Shown piece by piece: positions 52,530 to 61,995 of a DNA stretch of 64,000 bases (position 1 is the first letter of the stretch; the number at the start of each line of letters is the position of its first letter). This DNA comes from Marinobacter zhanjiangensis. GTDB taxonomy: Bacteria > Pseudomonadota > Gammaproteobacteria > Pseudomonadales > Oleiphilaceae. Under the pieces are notes generated by a model. The model was not told where the DNA came from. It worked only from the letters and a program-made list of their open reading frames with translations, and did no database searches. The translations under genes were made by a program, and so were the position numbers. The DNA lies in assembly GCF_014651935.1 (NCBI RefSeq), contig NZ_BMXV01000011.1:1-64000 (forward strand), in the 5' to 3' direction.

Positions 52530-55207
52530 CAGTTCTCCGGCGTATCAAAGGGGTTGTTGTAATACTGCGCCCCCAGATCCAGCCACTCGCTGACCAGGCG
52601 CAACTCCGCGTCGCTGAGGAAATCCTCGTGGCCACCACCGGCAGCAAACATCTCCATGAATCCTTCGCTGGCAAGCGCACCTGCGGTACTCATGACCGAG
52701 GGCAGCGGAACCCGTTCGAGGATCGGGATCGGATTGCCGTCGTCATCGAGGATCAGCTCGCCCACTTCGTCCCGCACGTATTCGCCGGTGTCTACCTGGC
52801 GGTCCACCAGCACACCGTCCACCTCCTCCTGCTCAAAGCGGGTGGTCAGCAACTGGCGATAGGCCTCGAACTGGCGGGGCTCGTCGGGAGAAGCGCCGTC
52901 GCTCAGATCCAGGTGGGCCGCTGGTATCTGCAAGGCACCGTCCTGATCGGTGCCTGAATGACAGCCAGTGCAGGTAAAGTTATCCACTTCCACGCCGTCG
53001 TCATCCAGCAGTAGCCGCTCCTTGCTCCACAGGGGATGGATATGAGTTTCATAGTGGATTACCGAACGACAGAAGGCGCTCCATCGGGACTGGCAGGACG
53101 CTGACACCGGCGCCGGAGTATCCAGGTCCTCGTAGCGCAGGGCGAACGAAGGCGCGGCTTCACTGGCTTCGGCCCACTGGTCCTCGAACGCCACATCCGG
53201 CGACAGCCGGCGTACCTCATTGTGGCGGCTCCAGGTCTCTGCCATGGTTTCGCCCATTTCGGCCCACAGGGTGCTGTCGGTGCCGGGAAACTCAATGCCG
53301 GTGGTTCTCGCGCCGTTGTTTGCCGGGGCCGGGTCAGCACGGTAGTGACCGTGGGGCACTTCACTGTTGAGGGTATGACATCCGTTACAGGTCAGGGTCT
53401 CGCCCGGGCGCAGTTGCAGCCAGTTCTGGTGACGGGGTGAAATGCGACGCCCCCGGGCGTCCACCACGCTGATGGCAAAGGCCACATTGGCGGGCACCGC
53501 CGCCCGCACGGACCCGTCCGGCTCCACCGGTACGTAGCCGAGAATCTCCCGCATGCCCTGGGCGCGGCTGATGCCGAAGTCGGCATTGTCCACGGCCCGC
53601 ACGTCGGGATCGGGGATGGAAACCGGCTTTTCAAACCGCAGGAATCGGGCCGGACGCTGGTCCGCCGGGGTCCTTTGCGGATTGGCCATGTCGGCAATGC
53701 CGCCAGGGGTCGTATCGACGCCGTCAATGTCGTAGACACTGCGAATATGTACGATACCCAGTCCCTCGGTCACCAGCTCCCGGGCGTCTTCGGCCAGCGC
53801 ACCGCTGTTCACAGCCGGTGGCAGGTAGGTGGGTAGCGGACGGGAGCTCATCAACACGGCTTCGGAAATCTGCTGGCCTTCCCGGGCCGGTGCAATGGGG
53901 AGCTGGGTATCATTACCGACGTCGCGCTGCCAGAGGCCGAACAATGGCGGTGCCACCTCGTAATTGTCGGAGTTCAGGCGTTCCCCTGTACAGGGCAGAT
54001 TGGGCTGGCCGGCACTACTGCCACCGACCACCTCGCGCACACGACAGGGGCTCCAGCTGATCAGGTAACGGCTGGAGCCATCAAACAGGGGCGTCACCGA
54101 ATCAAAACTGCCCGCCAGGCTGGCGGAACCATCCCGGGACTGACCGGGCACCAGCGGCGCCAGGGCGTCACCAGTGGCACCATCAAGAGTGCGGTTGTAC
54201 TCCACGAACCGATTGATATCCACCAGGCTGGGGAAAGACGAGAGGTCGTTATTGCCCAGCCCACGGGCCTGCACGAGAATGTCGCCATCATCCGTCTGAA
54301 TGGGGCGGAAATAATGCAGATTGCTGTCGTCCACATCATGGGAGTGACGACCGAAGACATAGGCCAGGCCAGTGCCGTCCGGATTGATCTGATACAGGTT
54401 GAAACCGTTATTTCTGGTCTGGCCGGCGTTGTCCCAGCGGCTAAACAGGATACGTCCGTCGTCCAGCACCACCGGATCCAGGTCATGGCTCTGGTTGAAG
54501 GTGATCTGGCGAATATCGTCACCCCCGGCGGTCATGATGTGCAGGACGAAAGCAGGCGAGCGCCGGGCGTCGTCCCGGGCGGTAAACATGCCCTTGCCCT
54601 CGTCCAACAGGATGGCCCGGGAGGCCCGCTGGCGGGTGGAGGAAAACACGATGCTGCCGTCAGCCAGGTAGGCGGGGGCAATGTCGTGGGCGGAATCCGC
54701 GTCGATATCGGAAGTAATGATGCGTCGCAGGGAGCCCGAGCCCAGGTCGTACTCCCAGATGTTCCAGGTGGGCTCCACCTCTTCGTCGCCGGTCACCGGG
54801 GCATGCATGGCAAACAGCAGTCGCTGGCCATCGTAGGACACCGCCAGGTCACGGACGTCATAACGCAGGCGACCATCATCATCCAGAAATTCCTCGCCAC
54901 GAAACACCCGGGATGTCACGTCCCGGGATGGCGCCGAGGGTGCGGCGCTTTCCTTGATAAAAAGGCGGGCGCCCGGCATGAAACTGTCCGGTTCACGGCG
55001 GTCACGGGCGACGGGCATCGCGTTACCCTCGTTCAACACCAGGGGACGCTGGATATAGGCGACGGCCTGCTCGTTCACCACCGGGTCAGGATCCTGACTT
55101 CCACCACCGCTTTTGCAACCGGCCACTATCAGGACAACCATAAGAACAACCGACAAATGCGCCTGTCTTTTAATTAAATGATTTATGGATTCCGAGACGC
55201 AGTTCAC
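52529..55207 (-). CDS. HzsA-related dihaem lipoprotein
   Basis: 892 residues. A lipobox (LIVAGC) after a long basic n-region predicts a lipoprotein. A beta-propeller (PD40/TolB-like) region (about 95-300) with IVFSSTRQ, ILFSRWDN repeats is followed by haem motifs CNGCH (607-611) and CTGCH (746-750). The layout resembles the middle and C-terminal parts of hydrazine synthase alpha, but the rest of anammox chemistry is absent, so function is not hydrazine synthesis. Start GTG 55207 follows AAGGA by 9 nt. First gene of the minus-strand block. Confidence 0.78.
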   Translation of the reverse strand: MNCVSESINHLIKRQAHLSVVLMVVLIVAGCKSGGGSQDPDPVVNEQAVAYIQRPLVLNEGNAMPVARDRREPDSFMPGARLFIKESAAPSAPSRDVTSRVFRGEEFLDDDGRLRYDVRDLAVSYDGQRLLFAMHAPVTGDEEVEPTWNIWEYDLGSGSLRRIITSDIDADSAHDIAPAYLADGSIVFSSTRQRASRAILLDEGKGMFTARDDARRSPAFVLHIMTAGGDDIRQITFNQSHDLDPVVLDDGRILFSRWDNAGQTRNNGFNLYQINPDGTGLAYVFGRHSHDVDDSNLHYFRPIQTDDGDILVQARGLGNNDLSSFPSLVDINRFVEYNRTLDGATGDALAPLVPGQSRDGSASLAGSFDSVTPLFDGSSRYLISWSPCRVREVVGGSSAGQPNLPCTGERLNSDNYEVAPPLFGLWQRDVGNDTQLPIAPAREGQQISEAVLMSSRPLPTYLPPAVNSGALAEDARELVTEGLGIVHIRSVYDIDGVDTTPGGIADMANPQRTPADQRPARFLRFEKPVSIPDPDVRAVDNADFGISRAQGMREILGYVPVEPDGSVRAAVPANVAFAISVVDARGRRISPRHQNWLQLRPGETLTCNGCHTLNSEVPHGHYRADPAPANNGARTTGIEFPGTDSTLWAEMGETMAETWSRHNEVRRLSPDVAFEDQWAEASEAAPSFALRYEDLDTPAPVSASCQSRWSAFCRSVIHYETHIHPLWSKERLLLDDDGVEVDNFTCTGCHSGTDQDGALQIPAAHLDLSDGASPDEPRQFEAYRQLLTTRFEQEEVDGVLVDRQVDTGEYVRDEVGELILDDDGNPIPILERVPLPSVMSTAGALASEGFMEMFAAGGGHEDFLSDAELRLVSEWLDLGAQYYNNPFDTPEN

Positions 55208-55436
55208 AAGCAATAATCCTTCAATATACCGGGCTCCTGTCTTTTTAAGTATCTCCGGTTATTGCTCACACTCCAATAAGTTTATATGCCCCGTTTCTTT
55301 TATCGTGGAGCAGTACACAAAATAGTTATAACTCCTGCCGTAAAATCGAAGTCCTGTTAAACATGTCACACCTTTTTCGGCATGACGGAAACATGGAGTG
55401 ACCAATATCAATGGAAACCTGCAAAGGATATGCGTC
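55208..55436. promoter_or_regulatory. AT-rich divergent promoter region
   Basis: 229 bp between the HzsA-like gene (minus) and the cytochrome (plus). It is much richer in A/T than the rest of the window, with TTTATAT, GTTATAAC and GTAAAAT stretches that could be -10 elements for both directions. No clear operator or known box. It would co-express both arms of the system. Confidence 0.5.
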
Positions 55437-56702
55437 ATGGACGCCAGTAGTCGGTCTTTCCTGATGAGAGCAAATTCGCCAACCGTTCCCCTGATCACCT
55501 CGCCCGGCCGTCTGTTATTGACGGTTCTCGCCGCCCTGATGGTGCTGACGCCGTCACTGCTGATGGCCGGCGAACGGGAGCAGGCGGCCAGAATGCACAG
55601 CCGCCTGACCGGGGTACCGCCGTCGGAACCCTTGTTGCAACAGATGGCAGCGGAAATCGCCGGCGGCGATCCGGTTGCCGCCGCCTATGTCGCCATGGAC
55701 GACCCGGCCTTTTACAACGTCACCGTGAAGAATCTGGCGGCCCCCTGGACCAACGAGGCGATGACCGCGTTTGTGCCGCTGAACGACTACACCGCCACGG
55801 TGATAGGGCTGGTGCGTGACGAGGCCGACTTCCGCAGCGTGCTTTACGACAACGTGCTGTATGTCGGTGATATCAGCGGCCTGCCCGGCTACAACACTGA
55901 CGACAACCGCCATTACGAAGCGCTGGAAGCCACCGGCGCACCCCTAGCGGATTCCCTTCGCAGGGTCAGCCAGTCCACGTATACCGGCCTGCCGTCTCAG
56001 GCAACTGCCGGTGTCATGACCACCCGGGCGGCAGCGAAAGCCTTCTTTATCGACGGTACCAACCGGGCGATGTTCCGCTTCACCCTGATGAACCATCTTT
56101 GCAACGATCTGGAACAGGTGGCGGACGTCACCCTGCCGGTGGATCGCATCCGCCAGGATGTATCCCGCAGCCCCGGTGGTGACAGCCGCGTGTTCCTCAA
56201 TAACTGTGCCGGCTGCCATACCGGCATGGACCCCATGGCCCAGGCTTTCGCCTACTACGACTACGAGTACAACAGCGATGCCGACCCGGAAGGAACGCTG
56301 GGCGAGCTGGTCTATAACTCGACGGGCATGACCGACCCGGAAACCGGCACCCGGGTGCAGGGCAAGTACCTGATCAACGCCAGCAACTTCGAACATGGTT
56401 ACATCACCCGCAATGACCAGTGGGACAACTACTGGCGCATGGGTGACAACCGCCGCCTGGGCTGGGACGGAACACTGCCGGGCAACGGCGAAGGCGCAAA
56501 ATCCCTGGGCCGCGAACTGGCCCACTCCGATGCGTTTGCCCAGTGCAAGGTCCGTCAGGTGTTCGAACAGGTGTGCCTGCGGGAACCGGCAAACGCCGCC
56601 GACCGGAGCGAACTGGAAAACATTGTCAGCAGTTTCGAAAGCAGCGGGTACCAGTTGAAACGCGTCTACGCCGAATCAGCCGCCTATTGCATGGGTGATT
56701 AA
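55437..56702 (+). CDS. Monohaem exported protein, DUF1588/DUF1585-like
   Basis: 421 residues. A membrane/signal segment (about 26-46), a helical middle, and CAGCH at 257-261 followed by a GMDPMAQAFAYYDYE stretch like the planctomycete-type DUF1588/DUF1585 haem module; a C-terminal region (GKSLGRELAHSDAFAQCKVRQVF) matches DUF1585-like ends. Family placement is by motif only. AAAGGAT precedes the ATG at 55437. It heads the plus-strand trio. Confidence 0.7.
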   Translation: MDASSRSFLMRANSPTVPLITSPGRLLLTVLAALMVLTPSLLMAGEREQAARMHSRLTGVPPSEPLLQQMAAEIAGGDPVAAAYVAMDDPAFYNVTVKNLAAPWTNEAMTAFVPLNDYTATVIGLVRDEADFRSVLYDNVLYVGDISGLPGYNTDDNRHYEALEATGAPLADSLRRVSQSTYTGLPSQATAGVMTTRAAAKAFFIDGTNRAMFRFTLMNHLCNDLEQVADVTLPVDRIRQDVSRSPGGDSRVFLNNCAGCHTGMDPMAQAFAYYDYEYNSDADPEGTLGELVYNSTGMTDPETGTRVQGKYLINASNFEHGYITRNDQWDNYWRMGDNRRLGWDGTLPGNGEGAKSLGRELAHSDAFAQCKVRQVFEQVCLREPANAADRSELENIVSSFESSGYQLKRVYAESAAYCMGD

Positions 56703-56728
56703 GCCCGATAAAGGAATACGAGGTCACC

Positions 56729-59212
56729 ATGAAAATCACCAAACGGCTTCACCAGCCCCTGCTTTTTACGATGCTGCTGGCCCTGGTCACCCTGACCGGC
56801 TGCAAGACCGGCGAGTCCACGGAAAGCCTGCCGAACACGCAGTCACCGGGAACCAGCCAGTATAGCGGGCCGCCTCCGGCTACCGCCGATGTCCAGGCCT
56901 TCAAGATCAACGTCTGGGACAACCTGTCCCGGGCCAACCGCTGCGGCGAATGCCACAACAGCAGCGGCCAGTCACCGCGCTTCGCTCATGAAGGCGACGT
57001 TAACGTGGCCTACGCCCAGGCCAATGGCGTGGTCAACCTGGATGAGCCCGCACGCTCACCACTGGTCTCCAAGGTAGCCGGCGGCCACAACTGCTGGCTG
57101 GGCAGCGACCAGGCCTGTGCCGACGCCATTACCAGCATGATCAGCAGCTGGGCCGGGGGCAGCTCCGGCAGTGTCAACCGTATCGAACTGCAGGCCCCTG
57201 CCCTGCGGGACCCGGGCGGCACCCTGCCGTTCCCGGAAAGTAGCGGCACTTTCTCCACCACGGTTTATCCACTGCTGACCAGCTACTGCAGTAACTGTCA
57301 CGCTGACGGCGATACCCGGCCCTACCTGGCGAGCGGCAATGTGGATACCGCCTATGACTCGGCCAAAAGCCGTATGAGTCTGACCGCCCCGTTCAGCTCA
57401 CGACTGGTGGAGCGGTTGCGGGATGACCGCCACAACTGCTGGAACAACAGCTGTGAAGCCTCTGCCAATGAAATGGAAGCGGCAATAGACGCCCTCGCCG
57501 GCTCCGTTACACCCAGCGCCCCGGACCCGGAGCTGGTCACCAGCAAGGCACTGACCCTGGGCGGCGACGGCCTGCTCGCCAACTCCGGCGGCCGCTATGA
57601 GGACCACATCGTCGCGCTGTACGAGTTCAAGACCGGCGACGGTATCACGGCTTTCGACACCTCGGGCATTGAGCCGTCCATGCACCTGACCCTGTCCGGC
57701 AATGTGGAATGGGTAGGCGGCTATGGGCTGAACTTCGGTCCGGCCTTTACCGACGATAGCGGCAACAGCAAGCGCAGTGGCAAGGCTCAGGCCACCACCG
57801 GCAACAGCCGCAAGCTCCACAACCTGCTGACCGCCTCCGGCGAGTACAGTCTGGAAGCCTGGGTCGTGCCCGCCAACGTGACCCAGGAAGATGCCCGTAT
57901 CGTCACCTACTCGGGCTCGGCTACGGCCCGCAACCTGACCCTGGGGCAGACCCTGCAGAACTACGAGGTTCTGCAACGTAGTACCACCACCGACCAGAAC
58001 GCGGTGTTCAGCACCGAGGATGGCGCCAACCGCCTGCAGGCCAGCCTGCAACATGTGGTGGTCAACTTCACCCCGGATCAGGGCCGAAAGATCTTTATCA
58101 ACGGCGAACCCACCGATGATGTGGACCCGGCCCCCGGCGGCCTGCTGAGCGAATGGGACGACAACTTCGCGCTGGTACTGGGCAACGAAACCGATGGCAA
58201 CTCCCCCTGGGAGGGCTCCCTGCGACTGGTGGCCTTCCATAACCGGGCATTGTCACCAGCACAGATCCGCACCAACTTCGAGGCGGGTGTGGGACAGAAA
58301 TACTACCTGCTGTTCGGCGTGTCCCATCTGGTTGACGTGCCCGAGGCCTTCATCGTGTTCGAGGTCAGCCAGTTCGACAACTACAGCTATCTGTTCACCC
58401 AACCCTTCTTTATCAGCCTGAACGACGATGCCAGCCCCGGCGGTATCGCACTGGAAGGCATGAAACTGGGCGTCAACGGCCGCGAGACCCTCACCGGACA
58501 GGCCTGGACACTGCTGGAGACCACACTCAACCGTAGTGACTATGTCGCCGGCCGGGGACAGTTGTTATCCAGCCAGGGGACTGTTATTCCGCAGGAGGGC
58601 GGTCCGGAAGCGGATGAGTTCTTCCTCAGCTTCGAGCGCCTGGGCGATCACCAGAACGTGGTCATAGAAGGCTCGCTGCCGTCGGCGCCACCACCGACTG
58701 ACCCGCCAACGGCGCCTGCGGATATCGGCCTCAAGAACTTCGACGCCATTAACGCCTCCATGTCGCGACTCACTGGTGTGTCCGTATCCAATAGCTCGGT
58801 GCGGGATACCTTCACCACAATCCGTCAGCAGCTGCCGTCGTCACCCAACATCGAGGGCTTCCTGGCGTCTCAGCAGATGGCCATTACCCAACTGGCCATT
58901 GGCTACTGCGATGCCCTGGTGGAGGACAACGGCCTGCGTACGGAGTTCTTCCCCGGTTTTGATTTCAGCCAGTCTGCCAACGCGGCCTTCGACAGTTCCG
59001 GCCGGGACCTGGTGGTGGATCCGCTAATCGACACCATGGTGGGCCGCAACCTGGATTCCCAGCCCCGGGTAGCCGAGCTGGAAACCGAGCTGGACGAGCT
59101 TATAGAGACCCTGACCGCGTGCGGTGGCAGCTGTCCGAACGACCGCACCGAAACCGTGGTCAAGTCCGGTTGCGCCGCCGTGCTGGGCAGCGCGACCACG
59201 CTGATTCACTGA
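56729..59212 (+). CDS. LamG-domain dihaem lipoprotein
   Basis: 827 residues. Lipobox LTGC predicts a lipoprotein. Two haem motifs, CGECH (72-76) and CSNCH (187-191), precede a LamG/ConA-like jellyroll (about 290-510: YSLEAWVVPANV, GSLRLVAFHNRALSPAQI) and a C-terminal domain with a proline-rich linker (about 655-670). The lectin-like fold suggests binding of a sugar or another surface protein; the haems suggest electron transfer to it. AGGA-like GGAATACGAGG precedes the ATG. Confidence 0.75.
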   Translation: MKITKRLHQPLLFTMLLALVTLTGCKTGESTESLPNTQSPGTSQYSGPPPATADVQAFKINVWDNLSRANRCGECHNSSGQSPRFAHEGDVNVAYAQANGVVNLDEPARSPLVSKVAGGHNCWLGSDQACADAITSMISSWAGGSSGSVNRIELQAPALRDPGGTLPFPESSGTFSTTVYPLLTSYCSNCHADGDTRPYLASGNVDTAYDSAKSRMSLTAPFSSRLVERLRDDRHNCWNNSCEASANEMEAAIDALAGSVTPSAPDPELVTSKALTLGGDGLLANSGGRYEDHIVALYEFKTGDGITAFDTSGIEPSMHLTLSGNVEWVGGYGLNFGPAFTDDSGNSKRSGKAQATTGNSRKLHNLLTASGEYSLEAWVVPANVTQEDARIVTYSGSATARNLTLGQTLQNYEVLQRSTTTDQNAVFSTEDGANRLQASLQHVVVNFTPDQGRKIFINGEPTDDVDPAPGGLLSEWDDNFALVLGNETDGNSPWEGSLRLVAFHNRALSPAQIRTNFEAGVGQKYYLLFGVSHLVDVPEAFIVFEVSQFDNYSYLFTQPFFISLNDDASPGGIALEGMKLGVNGRETLTGQAWTLLETTLNRSDYVAGRGQLLSSQGTVIPQEGGPEADEFFLSFERLGDHQNVVIEGSLPSAPPPTDPPTAPADIGLKNFDAINASMSRLTGVSVSNSSVRDTFTTIRQQLPSSPNIEGFLASQQMAITQLAIGYCDALVEDNGLRTEFFPGFDFSQSANAAFDSSGRDLVVDPLIDTMVGRNLDSQPRVAELETELDELIETLTACGGSCPNDRTETVVKSGCAAVLGSATTLIH

Positions 59213-59239
59213 CCACGGCCGCCACGAGAGGAACTGATC

Positions 59240-60802
59240 ATGTTTATCAAGACGTCAAGGAAGCGGCCGCTGGCCAACCACGAGCCCCTGTTTCACGGCG
59301 ATCACGCCCGCCCCCGCACCCGCCGGGAGTTCATCTCACAGGGTCTGAAGGCGGGCACCGCCGCCGTCTTCGGCGCCTCCACACTGAGCCTGTTCGCCAA
59401 CCCGCGGGCAGCCTCCGCCGACCTGTCCCCGGATCTGGAAACCCTGCGTCAGAGCTGCGGCATCGCGGTACAGGGGGCCGGCAAGATTCCGTTCATCTGC
59501 TTTGACCTGGCGGGCGGCGCCAGCATGGCCGGCTCCAATGCGCTGGTGGGCAAATCCGGGGGCCAGCTGGATTTTCTCGGCACCCGGGGCTACAACCGCC
59601 AGGGACTGCCGGGGGACATGCTGCCGAACAACCCCGCGTTCATTAACACAGAGCTGGGGCTCGCCTTCCACTCCGACAGTGGCTTTCTGCGGGGCATCCA
59701 GCAAAGCACCACCGCCGGAACCCGCGCCGCCATCAACGGTGCCATCATCGCGGCCCGGTCCGAGAACGACACCGGTAACAACCCCCACAATCCCATGTAT
59801 GGCATCCACCGGGCCGGCGCCGATGGTGAACTGCTGACACTCATTGGTTCCAGCACTTCCGATTCCGGCGGCAATTCCATGGCCCCCATGGACCTGATGA
59901 ATCCCCAGGTGCGCCCCACCAAGGTGGACCGCCCCAGCGATGTCACCGGCCTGGTGGATACCGGCAACCTGGTGGGCCTGCTGGACCAGTCCGATGCGGT
60001 GGCGGTGATGGAGTCGATCCAGCGTATCAGCGACCAGAAGCTGGCACGGATGGACACCCGTACCGGTATCACCCGCGAGGAAGTGATCAAGGACCTGGTG
60101 CGGTGCGGTTACGTCAAGACCGCGGATCTGGCGGACCGGTTTGGCACCCCGTCCACCCTGGACCCGGAACTGGATACGGATATTGTCGGTGCTTCAGGCA
60201 TCTTCACCACCGACGAGTTCAACCGCGAGCGGGAATTCCGCAAGACCGCCTCGGTGATGAAACTGGTCATGAACGGCTTTGCCGGTGCCGGTACGGTGAC
60301 CATGGGTGGCTACGACTACCACACTGGCGAACGGGCTACCGGCGAGCGCCGCGACCTGCTGGCGGGGCGCTGCATGGGTGCCTGTCTGGAATACGCCGCC
60401 CGGGTCGGCATGCCGCTGATGCTGTATGTGTTCAGTGACGGATCCGTGTCCAGCAACGGGCGTATCGACGACTCCATGGACGGACGCGGCAAGGGCGAGT
60501 GGACCTCAGACAACCAGCAGACGGCGGCATCCTTCTACCTGGTCTACAACCCCAATGGCCGGCCCAACGCCATCCGCAACCAGATCGGCTGGATGCGGGA
60601 GGATGGCAATGTGGAGACCTCCTCCAGCCCTGCCGCCAATAACGTCAATCAGCTGGTGCAGACCGTGCTGCTGAACTACATGGCCCTGCATGGTGAGCAA
60701 GGGCAGTTTGGTGACCAGTTTGCCGGCCATGGCCTCGGCGACAGCGCCTCACGGGACCGGCTGCTGGGGCTGGCGCCGATCGTCAACGGCAAGGTCAGTT
60801 AA
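59240..60802 (+). CDS. Tat-exported DUF1501 protein
   Basis: 520 residues. An N-terminal twin-arginine motif (Thr-Arg-Arg-Glu-Phe-Ile, Arg28-Arg29) and signal region to about 60 (ending AASA) predict folded export. The rest is a DUF1501-like alkaline-phosphatase-superfamily fold (FDLAGGASMAGSNALVG, MGGYDYHTGERATGERRDLLAGR). DUF1501 genes are often paired with DUF1588/1585-type haem genes in other bacteria (recalled), as here. Substrate unknown; the fold may have hydrolase or structural use. Confidence 0.75.
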   Translation: MFIKTSRKRPLANHEPLFHGDHARPRTRREFISQGLKAGTAAVFGASTLSLFANPRAASADLSPDLETLRQSCGIAVQGAGKIPFICFDLAGGASMAGSNALVGKSGGQLDFLGTRGYNRQGLPGDMLPNNPAFINTELGLAFHSDSGFLRGIQQSTTAGTRAAINGAIIAARSENDTGNNPHNPMYGIHRAGADGELLTLIGSSTSDSGGNSMAPMDLMNPQVRPTKVDRPSDVTGLVDTGNLVGLLDQSDAVAVMESIQRISDQKLARMDTRTGITREEVIKDLVRCGYVKTADLADRFGTPSTLDPELDTDIVGASGIFTTDEFNREREFRKTASVMKLVMNGFAGAGTVTMGGYDYHTGERATGERRDLLAGRCMGACLEYAARVGMPLMLYVFSDGSVSSNGRIDDSMDGRGKGEWTSDNQQTAASFYLVYNPNGRPNAIRNQIGWMREDGNVETSSSPAANNVNQLVQTVLLNYMALHGEQGQFGDQFAGHGLGDSASRDRLLGLAPIVNGKVS

Positions 60803-60824
60803 CACCTGACTGCGGTATATCCGC

Positions 60825-60858
60825 CCCGTCCGGACGGACCCGGACCGGAGCGGGTTTT
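60825..60858. terminator. Rho-independent terminator between DUF1501 and apbE
   Basis: CCCG-TCCGG, 11-nt loop, CCGGA-G-CGGG followed by TTTT. One bulged base. The stem ends the plus-strand trio. apbE ends 2 bp further on the other strand and may use it in reverse. Confidence 0.65.
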
Positions 60859-60859
60859 C

Positions 60860-61849
60860 CTACTCGCCGGACATCAGCCCCTGCGAATAGTGCATGCGGC
60901 GGTTGCCGTCGATGATCACCGCGTCAATGCCCTCCAGCTGGTCGATCAGCGCAAGGCCCTTTCTCGCACCCAGCACGAACACGGCGGTGGACAGGGCATC
61001 CGTGGTCATGGCGTTATCGCCGATGATGGTCACACTCTGCACCTCGCCCACCGGACGACCGGTGGACGGCGACAGTATGTGGTGGACACGCTCGCCTTCC
61101 TCATCGATAAAGAAACGCTCGTAGTCGCCAGAGGTGGAGATGGCAGTGTCGCTCACGGGGATGACCACTGCCTGCCTGTCCCGGTGTCGCGGATCCCGCA
61201 CCCCCACCACCCAGGGCCGCCCCCGGCGATCCCCCAGCAGGCGCATGTCACCACCGGCACTCAGTCGGGCATGGCCAACCCCCGCCTGCTGCAATACCCG
61301 GATACCCTGATCCACAGCGTAACCCTTGGCGATGCCGCCCAGATCCAGCATCAGGCCGGGCTTGCGAAAACGCACCGTGAGGTCGTCCGCGTCCAGCAGG
61401 ATGTCCCGGTAATTGATGCGATCCAGGCCTGCCTTCACCGCCTCGTCATCCGGTTGTCGGCGCTCACGGAAATCGTACAGATAGCCCACCGAGGCAAAGC
61501 TGATATCGAACGCGCCATCACTCATCTCCGAGATTTCCCGCGCCTTTGTCAGCACCTCGAACAGCGACCGGCTGACCGGCACCGGGTGATCGGCTGCTTC
61601 CCGGTTAACCCGGGACAGCTCCGAGTCGTCCCGGTAACGGCTCATGACCTGATCCACCTGCGTGAACTCCGCGAACACCGACTGCCACAAGGCTTCGGCC
61701 TGTTGCCGGCTATCAGCCCAGACCTCAAGGGACACCAGAGTGGTCATGGCATTGTCGCTGAAACGGAACCACTCGGCCCGGGCCGGGGTCGTGACCAACA
61801 GTCCCGCCAGTACAAATGCCAGGGTTTTCGCCAGGATACGGATCGACAT
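60860..61849 (-). CDS. apbE: FAD:protein FMN transferase ApbE
   Basis: 329 residues. Signal peptide about 1-25, then the ApbE fold with LMLDLGGIAKGYAVD, SAGGDMRLLGD, STSGDYERFF and HHILSPSTGRP, the last parts holding the Mg/FAD site. ApbE attaches FMN to Thr/Ser in exported proteins. No canonical D-x-(S/T)-G-A-T target is seen in the cluster. Convergent with the DUF1501 gene. It is often near DUF3570/DUF4266 genes (recalled). Confidence 0.9.
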   Translation of the reverse strand: MSIRILAKTLAFVLAGLLVTTPARAEWFRFSDNAMTTLVSLEVWADSRQQAEALWQSVFAEFTQVDQVMSRYRDDSELSRVNREAADHPVPVSRSLFEVLTKAREISEMSDGAFDISFASVGYLYDFRERRQPDDEAVKAGLDRINYRDILLDADDLTVRFRKPGLMLDLGGIAKGYAVDQGIRVLQQAGVGHARLSAGGDMRLLGDRRGRPWVVGVRDPRHRDRQAVVIPVSDTAISTSGDYERFFIDEEGERVHHILSPSTGRPVGEVQSVTIIGDNAMTTDALSTAVFVLGARKGLALIDQLEGIDAVIIDGNRRMHYSQGLMSGE

Positions 61850-61929
61850 TGTTTTCTCCCGAAAAAACTGGGGCTATTGTGCCACTGAAAACGACCCGTT
61901 ACCGGCACTGAATCTCACCCACAGACCAT

Positions 61930-61958
61930 CTGACGCGGGCGGCCATAACCGGTATACT
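61930..61958 (+). promoter_or_regulatory. Sigma-70 promoter for rnb
   Basis: CTGACG (61930-61935) and TATACT (61953-61958) are spaced by exactly 17 bp, and sit 38 bp before the rnb ATG. A good housekeeping match (-10 is 5/6, -35 is 4/6). Confidence 0.6.
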
Positions 61959-61995
61959 CCGGCCAACAGTCACTTTTACCAGCCAGGTTTCTTTC

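Noticed and set aside
52529..55207. True hydrazine synthase or anammox metabolism
   Set aside because: Only one HzsA-like protein, no HzsB/HzsC or hydrazine dehydrogenase nearby, and a gammaproteobacterial setting.
57421..57460. Third haem site in the LamG protein (HNCWNNSC region)
   Set aside because: The Cys residues are not in CxxCH; two similar HNCW segments look like a disulfide-bearing repeat after each haem domain.
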